Counted from the stretch's first letter, positions 12,601 to 20,791 are shown. The stretch is DNA of 64,000 bases from Lingula anatina (GCF_001039355.2 NW_019773981.1:190355-254354); one strand, 5' to 3'. Notes: generated from the letters alone by a model not told the origin. Numbers and translations: made by a program.

Positions 12601-14566
12601 CGTTCTTTTAATACCTTCACTTCATGCCTAATGTTCGCCTCACTATGTTTATGCTTCTTACATGTAAAATTATATATCCATATGAATTATTCACACCTTT
12701 TTTTTTTAATTTCTGCGGTGGCGTCCTGACTTACATTAAACAATGGCACGATCTGCATCATGCATGATCTCACGAATATTGCCATTAATTTCAAGAGAAT
12801 TTTTCCAAAATATTACCGAATTATTTTCCATGTCCTCATTATAACATGTACGGTGATTCAGTCCTCTATATCTCCGCAGTACCAGCCCCCACCACGGTCA
12901 CCCCCATGCCAGGCTGGTGCCCAGATGCTCCCGAGGGTCAGCCTTGGCTGGAGTACGGGACGTCCTGCTTCTACTACAACTCCAACGCCTACGAGAACTG
13001 GGCCGAGGCAAACTTTGCGTGCTACAAACGAGGGGGGCACCTGGCCTCTTTTGCCAATCAAGATGAAAGCGATTTCATTTTCGGTCTTTTGGAGAATGAG
13101 GTTGGACCGAGAAATATGTGGATTGGTCTCGTTAGGAGGACTAATTCAGGTTTGTTTGTGATTTATTGTGATGGCTCACAGGGACAGATTGAGGATCCGT
13201 TGTTTGTCTGTTATAATTTTCTTCAAATACATTTTATATAAAGATTTTTCTTAGAGGTTATGTTTTCACCTCTGAAATCAGTTTAATTTTAGCCAAATGC
13301 TGAACACATTCGAATTTGAACGAGGAAAATAAAAATAAAAATGGATAGGTTACTGGTTTCAGCGCCATTGTTTTTATTGGTTTAGGGCAACAGTCATTCG
13401 CCAACTTGTTCAGCAAAACACAATTTAAATGATACCATTGAATAATCCCCATATATTGCAGTATCTGTAATATTTGAATCTTATTTAAATGTTTTCGTTT
13501 TAAAATTACAGATCCCTTTGAATGGTACGATGGATCAACCGTGGACTTCACCCACTGGGCCCAGGGCGAGCCCAGTAATAATGGCGGGAACGAGAACTGT
13601 GTGGAGTATCGAGCCGACACCGGAGAGTGGAACGACAACGACTGCTCCGTCAACATGGGCTTCATTTGCAGCACACCAAGAAGTGAGGAAATGTGGATTT
13701 ATTTCAAAATTGATCATATTAGATATCAATTAATTTATTTTTTTTCTTTTTGAAAGATCACACGATAGTTATAACTCCTGCAATTCCTTTCCAGTAATCC
13801 CCACTACCTCTACTACAACAGTGAGTACCACACTCGGGACGGGTCCTACTCAGTCGTCTCAACCAGGGGGCAGCACTGCTGCTTCCACACTGGCACCATC
13901 ACCAGTGGTGCCTGAGAAGCAAGCTGGGAACAAACCAGACAGCACAACGGAAGGTACTTATAAAAATTTTGAATGAAAAACTGAGTGTATTTCTGTGGTG
14001 AACGCAGTCATCCAGTTGACAATTTTAGGACGCAAAATACCCCTTGTTTTTCTTCAGCGTTAAACTGCTGACGAAGTGCATATTGCTTGTTTACATTAAG
14101 AATCCACATAAATTGAATAAAAGCTAAGTGTCCTTGATTTTATTTATCTATCTATTTATTTATTTTTAGATAATATTTGACACCATAATGATTATAAAAA
14201 TGTGTTTTTCACAGAGGACATTTCTCATTTAATAATAACCACAAATTAACCCAGCAGTATTTTCAAACACATAACTTGTCTACTTTACAGCACTATGCGA
14301 TGCATGAGAAAAGTCCTGTCTTCGTTCTATTTGTTGTAGGTGTTGGTTTGACCGGCGGTAATGTTGTGGGCGTGATCATCTTGTGTGTTGTCATTGTGGC
14401 TCTCCTAGCTATCATTGCCTATGTGGTGCGTAAGCAGAGGCAGCAGTCGGGCGTCCTGGCTTTCTACAGTTCAGAGCATGCGGACAAGGTTCAGCTGTCG
14501 GGGTCAAGGTCGAGCATGGAGAATCCTGTGTATGACATGTATAACTCAGACTCTGATAAACCATAG
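381..14566 (+). CDS. Macrophage-mannose-receptor-like protein with nine C-type lectin domains, 5' partial
   Basis: Single-pass cell-surface lectin receptor, expected to bind glycans and carry ligands into endosomes. I place 27 exons: 381-559, 861-925, 1098-1198, 1600-1734, 2330-2464, 2894-3051, 3305-3404, 3769-4013, 4373-4538, 4799-5059, 5409-5576, 5888-5958, 6305-6444, 6733-6785, 7177-7398, 7736-7979, 9411-9526, 9735-9869, 10433-10561, 10773-10921, 11206-11314, 11684-11943, 12272-12437, 12880-13149, 13512-13682, 13795-13953, 14340-14566. All junctions are GT-AG. The lengths sum to 4334 nt, which is 2 leading bases plus 1444 codons including the stop, so the frame is continuous. Each CTLD shows the conserved Cys pairs and WIGL-like and ExxC motifs. 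Signal peptide and any ricin-B or fibronectin-II domains would lie upstream and cannot be seen. Family MRC1-like is secure; orthology to a particular vertebrate member is not. Confidence 0.92.
1640..3404 (+). CDS. CTLD2 of the receptor (exons 4-7)
   Basis: The linker TPAPTPVLQGNCPPGFQGIG in exon 4 leads into exon 5 (NKCF...), exon 6 with FWLGLNK and GEPDG, and exon 7 with HWRDRDC. EPD and WRD replace the EPN and WND of a standard mannose-type site, so sugar specificity is uncertain. The intron between exons 4 and 5 holds a minisatellite and a decayed copy of the exon 4 end. Confidence 0.85.
1740..2270 (+). repeat. Degenerate minisatellite in receptor intron 4
   Basis: Dozens of imperfect copies of a unit like ATTGTGTGGTATGACATGAC fill the intron between exons 4 and 5. 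Long apparent minus-strand frames here are shadows of the repeat. A decayed exon copy (2141-2206) is embedded in it. Confidence 0.85.
2141..2206 (+). pseudogene. Decayed duplicate of the 3' end of receptor exon 4
   Basis: The stretch resembles 1682-1743: the shared core is CTGTAGGGAAACTGTCCAC against CTGCAGGGAAACTGTCCAC, including the position of the old splice donor (TTGGTAGGT against TTGGTATGT). It now has an in-frame TAG where exon 4 has CAG and an altered downstream sequence. It is flanked on both sides by the minisatellite, which probably copied it. Confidence 0.7.
3769..4538 (+). CDS. CTLD3 of the receptor (exons 8-9)
   Basis: A Pro-rich linker (SQPAPPVTQSPAS) opens the domain, followed by CPRGYDTYGSDCY, PVWLGMK, SEPSR and RWNDTVC. 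WND is present, but EPS replaces EPN, so Ca2+ binding may be kept with altered or lost sugar specificity. Its exon lengths (245, 166) match those of CTLD8 (260, 166). Confidence 0.85.
4799..5576 (+). CDS. CTLD4 of the receptor (exons 10-11)
   Basis: Starts with a short Pro/Ser/Thr linker, then YCPDDKSWFKYGSYCY, a long first exon ending in VWIGLLKKPGG, then exon 11 with GEPAK and NWELEQC. Neither EPN/QPD nor WND is kept, so the classical Ca2+-dependent site is probably lost. The paralogue is CTLD9. Confidence 0.85.
5888..7398 (+). CDS. CTLD5 of the receptor (exons 12-15), unpaired domain
   Basis: Four exons: linker plus CRSGWYLRENVCYK (5888-5958), FFEYDSNKKSWEEA (6305-6444), PSWIGLRIPKN (6733-6785), and TWSDGTAADYFSW with GQPDN and EWRDDNC (7177-7398). 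QPD is the galactose-type form of the motif, unlike the EPN of CTLD1 and CTLD6. The domain sits between the two duplicated four-CTLD blocks and has its own intron pattern. A Thr/Pro linker (PSTTTPSSTG) follows. Confidence 0.85.
6239..6257. repeat. (CA)n microsatellite in receptor intron 12
   Basis: Short uninterrupted CA run between exons 12 and 13. No other function is visible. Confidence 0.85.
7118..7168. repeat. (ATT)n microsatellite next to the exon 15 acceptor
   Basis: About 16 ATT units end only a few bases before the acceptor AG at 7175-7176. The repeat therefore supplies the pyrimidine-poor tract of this splice site, and length change could affect exon 15 splicing. Confidence 0.85.
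7736..9790 (+). CDS. CTLD6 of the receptor (exons 16-18)
   Basis: Exon 16 (244 nt) equals exons 1+2 of CTLD1 (179+65 nt) without the intron. It shows ECGKKWSLFGDNCYF and LWVGASN. Exon 17 has WTDGSPMNYINWAKGEPNS and exon 18 TFNDDNC. EPN is intact and FND replaces WND, so mannose-type binding is plausible. The intron after exon 16 (7980-9410) carries a large insertion with an assembly gap. Confidence 0.87.
8446..8498. other. Assembly gap (53 N)
   Basis: Run of 53 N inside the tandem-repeat array. The true length is unknown. Confidence 0.99.
8499..8800. repeat. 146-bp tandem repeat (satellite-like), about two copies plus a partial
   Basis: CCTACTTTTCACCATGAACT starts at 8499 and again at 8645; both units run through TGGCAGAGATAGGTCCATAG and TTGACC to the next unit. 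A third partial unit starts near 8790. The N gap 8446-8498 adjoins the array, and TTGACCTTTGACC is seen just left of it, so the array is probably longer and collapsed. Confidence 0.85.
9591..9640. repeat. (CT)n microsatellite in receptor intron 17
   Basis: About 25 CT units lie about 90 bases upstream of the exon 18 acceptor. A shorter CA-rich run follows at 9695-9712. Confidence 0.9.
9780..11314 (+). CDS. CTLD7 of the receptor (exons 18-21)
   Basis: The linker TPTIQGNCPREFQGIG in exon 18 is nearly identical to that before CTLD2. Exon 19 gives NRCYKFMGEDP, exon 20 DYWIGLSDYYKHHFFRW and NQPTN, and exon 21 KWADSKC. The Ca2+ ligands are changed (QPT, WAD). Exon lengths 129, 149 and 109 compare with 135, 158 and 100 in CTLD2. 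Confidence 0.85.
9906..10084. mobile_element. MITE family A, copy 1 (receptor intron 18)
   Basis: About 180-bp foldback. The left end AGGCTGTTTTTACAACCATG pairs with the right end (...TTTTGTGAATGCAGCCT), and GATCAAATATGG on the left mirrors CATATTTGATCC on the right. Similar arms recur at about 47600-47855 and 47891-48060. No ORF. Confidence 0.7.
11684..12437 (+). CDS. CTLD8 of the receptor (exons 22-23)
   Basis: Pro/Thr linker (IPTPWTPASTPAHP), then CKPGYRSFDGQTCYKLY, PVWLGLKDLGY, FMWVNEWPLDYTNWAENEPR and KWQNSVC. EPN and WND are degenerate (EPR, WQN). Paralogous to CTLD3; exon 23 and exon 9 are both 166 nt. Confidence 0.85.
12880..13682 (+). CDS. CTLD9 of the receptor (exons 24-25), membrane-proximal
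   Basis: Linker VPAPTTVTPMPG, then WCPDAPEGQPWLEYGTSCFY, MWIGLVRR, FEWYDGSTVDFTHWAQGEPS and EWNDNDC. WND is intact and EPS replaces EPN. Paralogous to CTLD4 (exon lengths 270/171 against 261/168), yet CTLD4 has lost WND, so the two copies have diverged at the ligand site. Confidence 0.86.
13795..14566 (+). CDS. Stalk, transmembrane helix and cytoplasmic tail of the receptor (exons 26-27)
   Basis: Exon 26 (13795-13953) is a Thr/Ser/Pro-rich, likely O-glycosylated stalk. Exon 27 (14340-14566) gives a hydrophobic helix (GVIILCVVIVALLAIIAYVV) followed by the stop-transfer RKQRQ and a tail of about 45 residues ending in DSDSDKP-like acidic sequence. The tail holds ENPVYDMY, an NPxY-type endocytosis motif with a second Tyr. 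The stop codon is at 14564-14566. Confidence 0.9.
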
Positions 14567-15384
14567 TACGTTACGGTGTTTAATGTAAGAGTAAACCAGT
14601 CCTGAAAATGCTTGTCCCTCAGATATCAGAGAGACTTCAGAAAGACTCAGAGAGACTTAACTTTAAGAGAGTGTAAAAGGTTTCTAAGAAGTTTAATCCA
14701 TCTGCCTTTTGCCGTTTTCTTAATTATAGGACACCAGTTAGGATTAAAACCTCTGATCTCGGGATTTGCATATGTAATGCATGTGCGTCTTTCCTATCAT
14801 TATATTCCTGTGACAATTGTATGTACTTAATGTATTTAATTGGCTAAATAAGCATAACTTTTATTATTATTATTAAGAAAACAAAAACTATAAAAAGCTT
14901 TTGAACATGTCTTCTTTTCTTCAAAAAAGGTAGAAAAAAGTCTTCCAAGACCTGTGACACCATGCTATACAGACAAATACTTAATTTAGCATTAGAGTAC
15001 CCTCATATCAAGGGCTTTTAAAGTACTAAACGAAGGCAAAGTATCAGTGAAGCAATGATTTTGCAACAAACTAGCGACTTTGTTGCTATTGAAACCATCG
15101 GTCTCCGTAAATGTTTTATGGAATATTTCAGGTTCAAAGGTATGCCCAGGTAAAAATGCGTTCTTTTTTCAAGACACTCAGATCCCACATAAAGATATGT
15201 GAATTGAGAAGTGTGTACTCAATTGTGTCGCCGATGCCTGGAATATTTTTCCAGATTAAACTCTGAAAGCCCGTCCCCATGCATGCGTTGCCGCTTGAGA
15301 ACCTGGGTAGCAGCCAGATGAGTGCAGACGCAACAGTGGCCGTCGCTCTTTTGACTGCTAAGGGTACAGGTGAAATCTGAGCTC

Positions 15385-15432
15385 AATAAAGAAAACTAGA
15401 CACTGACGTGAAGGTTCTTTGTGGGGCGTGTA
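15385..15432 (+). terminator. Probable polyadenylation signal of the receptor gene
   Basis: AATAAA at 15385-15390 is followed about 25 bases later by the GT-rich stretch GTTCTTTGTGGGGCGTGT, the usual downstream element. It would give a 3' UTR of about 830 nt. Other weaker A-rich hexamers exist, so this is a prediction. Confidence 0.5.
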
Positions 15433-15509
15433 ACTCTTTTACTGATGATAATTTGGAAAATTTTGTAATAGTTGTAATACTTTTAATAGTTGTCATATGA
15501 ATTAGGAAT

Positions 15510-15510
<1 letters not shown>

Positions 15511-15552
<42 letters not shown>
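15511..15552. repeat. T42 homopolymer
   Basis: 42 consecutive T. The true length is unreliable in any draft assembly. Confidence 0.95.
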
Positions 15553-15554
<2 letters not shown>

Positions 15555-15771
15555 ATCACTGACTGATTCAATTTAAGAACTGATGTCACAATGATATCAA
15601 AGAGACTATTTAAAGTCATTAAACACAATTTTAATACTTATTTTCATTTATCAGTCAAAAAATAGGAAAAATCTGATGAAAATGACTTAGAAAAAAATCC
15701 ATATTGAATGTCACGTCGGTATATCAAATCCCTTTATCAGATGTCTTCATACTACATGCATTATTAACTAT

Positions 15772-18693
15772 TTAAACAAAATCTCCGCAGAAGACACAAA
15801 ATTTGTTCAGAAGGTAACTACACAGTGTTCCAGGTGCGGTGGCCATTGTATATCCTTGGGAAAACTTATTATATAAATGCACAGCAAATGACTCAGTATG
15901 CACTACATGTAGAAGATCAAACGTGCTGTTTTCAATGAAACAGGTTTTCGTTATATTCTGATATTCTATTGGGTAAAATGATTGCTGATATAAACGTCTC
16001 ACAATGCAGGACTTATTTGTTTGCAAATCTTCAGCACTGTCGACGTCACACACCCACGTGGGATGTCTTCTCGCCACGCGCGTGAGGAGTTTTGGTCCAT
16101 TTGCACCCCAAACTGTTTGATTATAGTTGTCTAAGAACTCTTTTATACACTCACGGAGAAAAGGATTGTGCTTATCAAACTTGAGAACAGCCCCATTTAA
16201 CATGGACTTAGCTCTGTTTTCAAATGCAGTTACATTATTCAGATCTTTTAAACTCTTAACTAAAATGACGTCAGTGTCCATATAAATGCCACCATACAGA
16301 TAAAGCAAAACAATCCTTATCAGGTCGGTCTCGTGACTATACCAAAATTTTCCTTTTGAAATAACTGGTATTCTTTTCAAAAAAGTTTTCGAGCAATTTG
16401 TAAAAGTTTGTGAATCCAGATTTTGAATATTCTTTAGTAAATTTCTTAGGGTGTAGTTTTCCACCTGTACATGAAAGCCTGCTTCAGAAAACGCAGAAAC
16501 CTTGTTATGTGACAGAATATTGCTTAAAATGCGCACTTCTCGCGTTGGGATGGTGGTAAAAAATACTCTCGAGTGAACGTCGATTCCTCTGCGTCAATTC
16601 AGACGACGTGTAAACCTGAAAGAACGTCAACACACTGCTTTTCTTATCTTCAAATCGCCTTAATGATTTTAAAGGAACTATCCCAAAGGTAATAGCTATT
16701 TCTCGAAATGCAGGAAATTTTCTAATCTCGTGCCACAGTGTGGCGCGGAAGCGAGCAAAAATTTCACGCTTTATGTTTTCTGGTTTGTCCCAGTTAAAGT
16801 TTTCCAACCCCTTGAATGACGTCATCATTCTGTCCACCGTTACTGTATGGAATAGTTTAGTTAAACCTTCTGATCGATTGCCTCCTCCACCAGGTAAGAC
16901 ATCCGTTTCCACAAACACCACTGGAATTCCCATGGCAATGCACGGAAGAGCGCAATGAATGCGTGACGTCAAAACCAGTTTTGCGCGCGAATATAGTTCC
17001 ATTAAATGGTGTGCTGCTTCATAGCGCGCTATTCTGTCAAATTTCATCGAACTGGGCAAGTTATGGGTAACAGTAATTGCCGATTTTCGTATGTGATAAG
17101 GAACAATTAATTCCAGAGCTCGCTGATCCACGTCGACGACAAGAACGTCCTCTCTTGTAATTTCCAGATTAGGATTATGCATCAAAAGTGTCAAACAGGC
17201 CGACATATATACCAAAAATTTTTTATCTCGTAAAACTCTGAATGTGTTTTCATCACGAGCTCCTACAGGGCCATGATTTTTCAGGTAATTCTCCCCAGAT
17301 ACAGTTAAAAGCTTATTCCAGAAATTTGGTCCAAAATACATCGATAACATTAAAGGATTAAGATTACCTTTTGGTGGCCATATCATGTCAGCGGAGTTAT
17401 ACCATGCGTTTAGAAATATCGTAATTGTTTCATTGGGGTTATTGGCTTGGCTGGAGACAGTGGACCCTTTTCTTAGCTTAGCTTTAGCTTCAAAATTGCC
17501 ATCGCCAACTTCGCTTTTGGTCAAATAAAAAGAACTATTCTTTGGATTACTGTGAGTTATAAATCTGGTGTATTCTGTCACACTGACACATTTGGCATCA
17601 TTGTCTGACGGCGCATGAGTCTCTATACATGTGACGTCCCATGTGTCACGGTCCACAAATCGATCAACAAAAGGAAGAAACTGGAGAGCTGCTAAGGTCT
17701 GAATCTCATCTCCGGCGTTGATATCTTTTGCCACAGTAGCTCGATGGTCAAAAGTCAATACCCCATAGTGGTCACGTCGAGAGAAATTTAACGCATCTTC
17801 TCGAGGACCCACTTCAACTTGTCTATTGTCTAGCTGGCTTAGAACTTTTGAACTCAACAATATCGAATCAGTGTCCCATTTTTGGATTTGACTTCTACTT
17901 TGGCTACTATAAGCCGACTGAATCACAGCCATGGCATTTTTGATGAACGGAGAACGTCGTTCAAATCTGGATATCGAAAACATACTCTCATTACCCACCC
18001 ATTCACCCTTGAAATATTGATCTGGTAATTTTGACGTCATTATTGATGCAGTATCTATGTACAATCCACCAAATGTCCACAGTGCGAGTAAAACACTTAT
18101 TTCATGCACGAGTACTTGAAATCTATGGCCCATGAGCAATTTGAGAATCGCTGACCTGGAAACGAAATCGTCCAGAGGTGTATCCTTTGCTAACGTAGGC
18201 AACAGTAACCGCAGGGATTTCCCGTGTTTCCATAGCTTGCCGTCTATTTGATTCATACATTCACGACTTCCACATACAAAAACCAGACTTTTCTCACGAT
18301 TTAACTTGACAAACGTGTCTATTTTATTCATTAACGCTTGCGGAATTGCGGTGTAGTGTGACCACAACATGACAACGTCTGAGGTCGTATTTGAATACTG
18401 ACCAAATTGATGAGCTGTGGTTAACGAACCCCCTTTGTGGAATGTTGACACGGATGGTTTGGGTCCATATATTGTTGGCATGGCAGCCGGCAATAAACGA
18501 AGAAAACCTTGATTATCCAGGTGTATGATTTCTCCTGAAGATGACTTGACGGGCGGCGGTTTTACGCCCACAGTGTGAATTTCGTGAAGATTTTCTTTTA
18601 CTGGTGATACGCCAGAGCCAGCCTTGCCAACCGGTGGTACAATAGCAACTATCTCTTCTGCTAAGTCTGTGGCTTGACCTCTCGATAGGCCAT
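15772..18693 (-). CDS. Exon 3: GT-like, pyruvyl transferase and A4GALT-like domains in two overlapping frames
   Basis: The first frame runs from the acceptor TTTCATTTCAG to a stop at 16505-16507. It holds GGLYIDTASI (18040-18072; a DxD position reading DTA), then FLNAWYN, GPVGARDENTF (17240-17275) and LVLTSRIHCALPCIAMGIPV (16910-16985), the last three being hallmarks of the PS_pyruv_trans family. The frame then enters QRNRRSLESIFYHHPNA, the start of an A4GALT-type fold. The second frame (stop 15772-15774) continues it with VRILSN, GGIYMDTDVI (16266-16293, intact DxD) and AVHLYNKFSQG, the C-terminal signature of the Gb3-synthase/A4GALT family. No intron separates the frames. Confidence 0.85.
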
Positions 18694-19920
18694 CTGAAAT
18701 GAAACAGACTGATGCACACACGGAGGTATTTCTGATAACTTACGTCGCATTCTAGGATTTACCAACTTGTAATAACTCATCAGGACCGGGACTGTTGGAG
18801 GCGTACCGTTGCATGTGCCACGGCGGGTCAGCCTTGAACCTTCCGTCTCTGATGATGATGAATAACTTAGGGGCCATTCAGAATTTAAGATCCGAGTATC
18901 AACTGGTCCAAGGCTCAAATATGGCGGACCCTACATGAAAGGAAGATCGCTTAATCCTGTAATGATCTCTCCGCCTCTCAAGCGCCTCCCTATGCGTCTG
19001 GTAGAATGGAGCCGAGATTAATTACTGTGCCCCTGCAGGGATGACGCGTGGGGAGGCGGAGAGACCATTACAGGATTAAGCGGTCTTCCTTTCATGTAGG
19101 GTCCGCTATAATTGAGCCTTGGGCCAGTTGATACTTGGATATTTCATTCGGAATGGCCTCTTATACACGTTATTCGTATAACATCCTGCATATATAATCT
19201 CTCCTTCATGTTTTCGATGTGAATAAGAACGGGGTCGCCTGAATAGAATATAATCAAACTGTACATTTTAATCGATAAAAAATTAAAAACACTCTGCAGG
19301 GGATTAACCCGCCAAAATGAATTTTCACGAAAAAAATCCTAGTTATTACTGCACTATCTCTGATAGTGCTTGTCAAATATAAAATTCTTGTTCAAAATAG
19401 AAATTCGCATGTAACAAATCTTATCCAATGTTTCATATTTTTATAGAATTTTATTTTTGAAATATATAATTATATATGGTATGTACAATGTCACCTATCT
19501 TATCAATTTTTTCAAAATAAACACACAGGAGAGCACTTCTTTTTCTATTTTTATGTGGTTACGATTACATTATGAATGTTTATCATCGTTGAAAACAAAA
19601 TTTGATTCTGCTTGTGGTATTTCTGGCTCTTCTCGTACTAATATCAAGTTGAGAATAGCTTTCTTGGACTGAAAACGTTCAAGGTACAGTGCATATGCAC
19701 CGGCCATTTCTACTTTAAAATTATCTTTAGAGCCTTACAGCTGGATAAGCTGTTGAAATATTGAATTACGATATTAACTGTTAAGTTCCCATTGGAACTT
19801 TACCTTACCTATAAAAAGAAATATCAACATGTGAACCAATGCCGCAGCCCCTAACAGCAACAGTAGAGCGACTGTTCCCTTACGACGTCTACACATTTTG
19901 GCCACCATCTCTGCATACAT
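15772..19920 (-). CDS. Type II membrane glycosyltransferase / polysaccharide pyruvyl transferase fusion, three exons, one frame break
   Basis: Exons: 19809-19920 (ATG at 19918-19920), 18744-18848, 15772-18693; all GT-AG with matching phase-1 junctions. Summed length is 3139 nt, exactly one base more than 1046 codons; the extra base lies at about 16534-16546. Order of parts: cytosolic MYAEMVAKMCRRRKG, a signal-anchor helix, a short stem, a GT domain with degenerate DxD (about residues 140-370), a pyruvyl transferase domain (about 490-710), and an A4GALT-like GT domain (about 770-1045). The topology suggests the Golgi lumen, extending glycans and adding pyruvate ketals. Domain names rest on motif recognition; acceptor and linkage are unknown. 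If the frame break is real the gene would lose the last domain. Confidence 0.85.
18744..18848 (-). CDS. Exon 2: luminal stem of the fusion enzyme
   Basis: 105 nt from the acceptor CATCATCATCAG to the donor GTAAGT, reading ETEGSRLTRRGTCNGTPP and onward to NPRMR. This acceptor was chosen because it keeps phase with exon 1 (one base) and exon 3 (two bases). The open frame extends upstream to about 18930, but the only AG there gives the wrong phase and lies inside an inverted repeat. Confidence 0.65.
18865..19163. mobile_element. Foldback element (MITE-like) in intron 1 of the fusion enzyme gene
   Basis: Arms of about 110 bp (18865-18979 and 19050-19163) are inverted copies separated by about 70 bases. 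Shared cores include GGACCCTACATGAAAGGAAG and CTTAATCCTGTAATG. Differences are scattered point changes, as in an ageing hairpin element. A transcript could fold into a long stem close to the exon 2 acceptor. Confidence 0.8.
19809..19920 (-). CDS. Exon 1: cytosolic tail and signal anchor of the fusion enzyme
   Basis: Encodes MYAEMVAKMCRRRKG followed by TVALLLLLGAAALVHMLIFLFI, a basic cap then a hydrophobic helix, typical of type II Golgi enzymes. The exon ends at ATAG before the donor GTAAGG at 19803-19808. A second in-frame ATG (MVAKMC, 19906-19908) in good context (GCCACC on the opposite strand is not its context) could also start translation; either start keeps the anchor. Confidence 0.75.
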
Positions 19921-20706
19921 CGGTTGACAATGGATGATAAAATTGGGAAAGGGTAAAAACCTCGCCTGGAAGTGGCGTAAGTGTTGTCTTCCCAATGTTA
20001 ACTCAAATTTGGTGACGCGTAATGGTGACTGACGTCTTTTTCCATCTATCTGTATTCCACCCCTTCTTTAAAGCACTCTCCTGTCAAAAGACAATAGGCC
20101 GCGCCATGCTTTATTTCGTGTAAAGTCACGCCATCCACGAATGCGTGCCACTCACCAGTGCATGGAACTAGGTGATACAACATGTAGGACGGTCGCTGGA
20201 CTTTTAGCACTAATCAACTCACGCAGGAAAAAGATGAACACGTAGAAGTAGAATTAAACAAATTCAAGTTTTATAGCATACTTTCTCCAGTAATCACGCA
20301 GAAAAGAAGACGACAAGAAATTAGTAGAAATGAACATTTCAAGTTTTATTTCATACTTGCAGATATAACAATTTGCAGAGGTTACTGCAACAAAAGTTCG
20401 CTTTCATATTTTACATTTCCTACACCTCTAGTGTGATTTTCTTTGAATTTTTGACCAATACAACTTAAGGAATCTGAGTTCCAAGTAAGGCTTTTCCTCC
20501 ATGGTCGTGCAACTTTCTTCATTAGGATGATACCCAGCTTCGAGCGGTCCATCCTTTAAACAAGGGAAGGGCCAGTGGGGATGTTTCATGGCTAAGATCT
20601 AATAAACGGTATATTACATCTTAGTTCATGGTGAGGGACTTAACATTTGCCGTTCACTAAACAGATTTACGGCCCATTTGGTACTTGCTTGCGTTGTGTT
20701 TGGTAT

Positions 20707-20791
20707 TCTGGGCTTTACGATAAATAGAGCAGATAATATTGTCTCGGTTTCGCCTCGCCAATTATTTGCTCTATTTCTCGTAAAGCTCAGC
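20707..20791. repeat. Palindrome, about 34-bp arms
   Basis: CTGGGCTTTACGATAAATAG on the left matches the complement of the right arm ending TCTCGTAAAGCTCAG, with AGAGCA(G/A)ATAAT continuing the stem. The loop is about 14 bases. Probably a small foldback repeat. Confidence 0.75.

Larger units (their letters stand above)
14567..15771. other. Convergent intergenic region (receptor 3' UTR and 3' UTR of the minus-strand gene)
   Basis: No protein gene is visible. It contains the probable receptor poly(A) site, a T42 tract (15511-15552), and an ATTAAA-like signal for the opposite strand at about 15630-15635. A42 on the minus strand could be the tail of an old retroposed sequence, but no parent sequence is recognisable. 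Confidence 0.6.

Noticed and set aside
15772-18721. Two separate minus-strand genes, one for each long frame
   Set aside because: The frames overlap by about 30 bases, the second begins in mid-domain, no promoter or splice site separates them, and one base joins them into a standard A4GALT-like domain.
18850-18930. Extending exon 2 of the fusion enzyme upstream through GPPYLSLGPVDTR
   Set aside because: The only AG before it gives the wrong phase with exon 1, and the sequence is one arm of an inverted repeat whose other arm is clearly non-coding.
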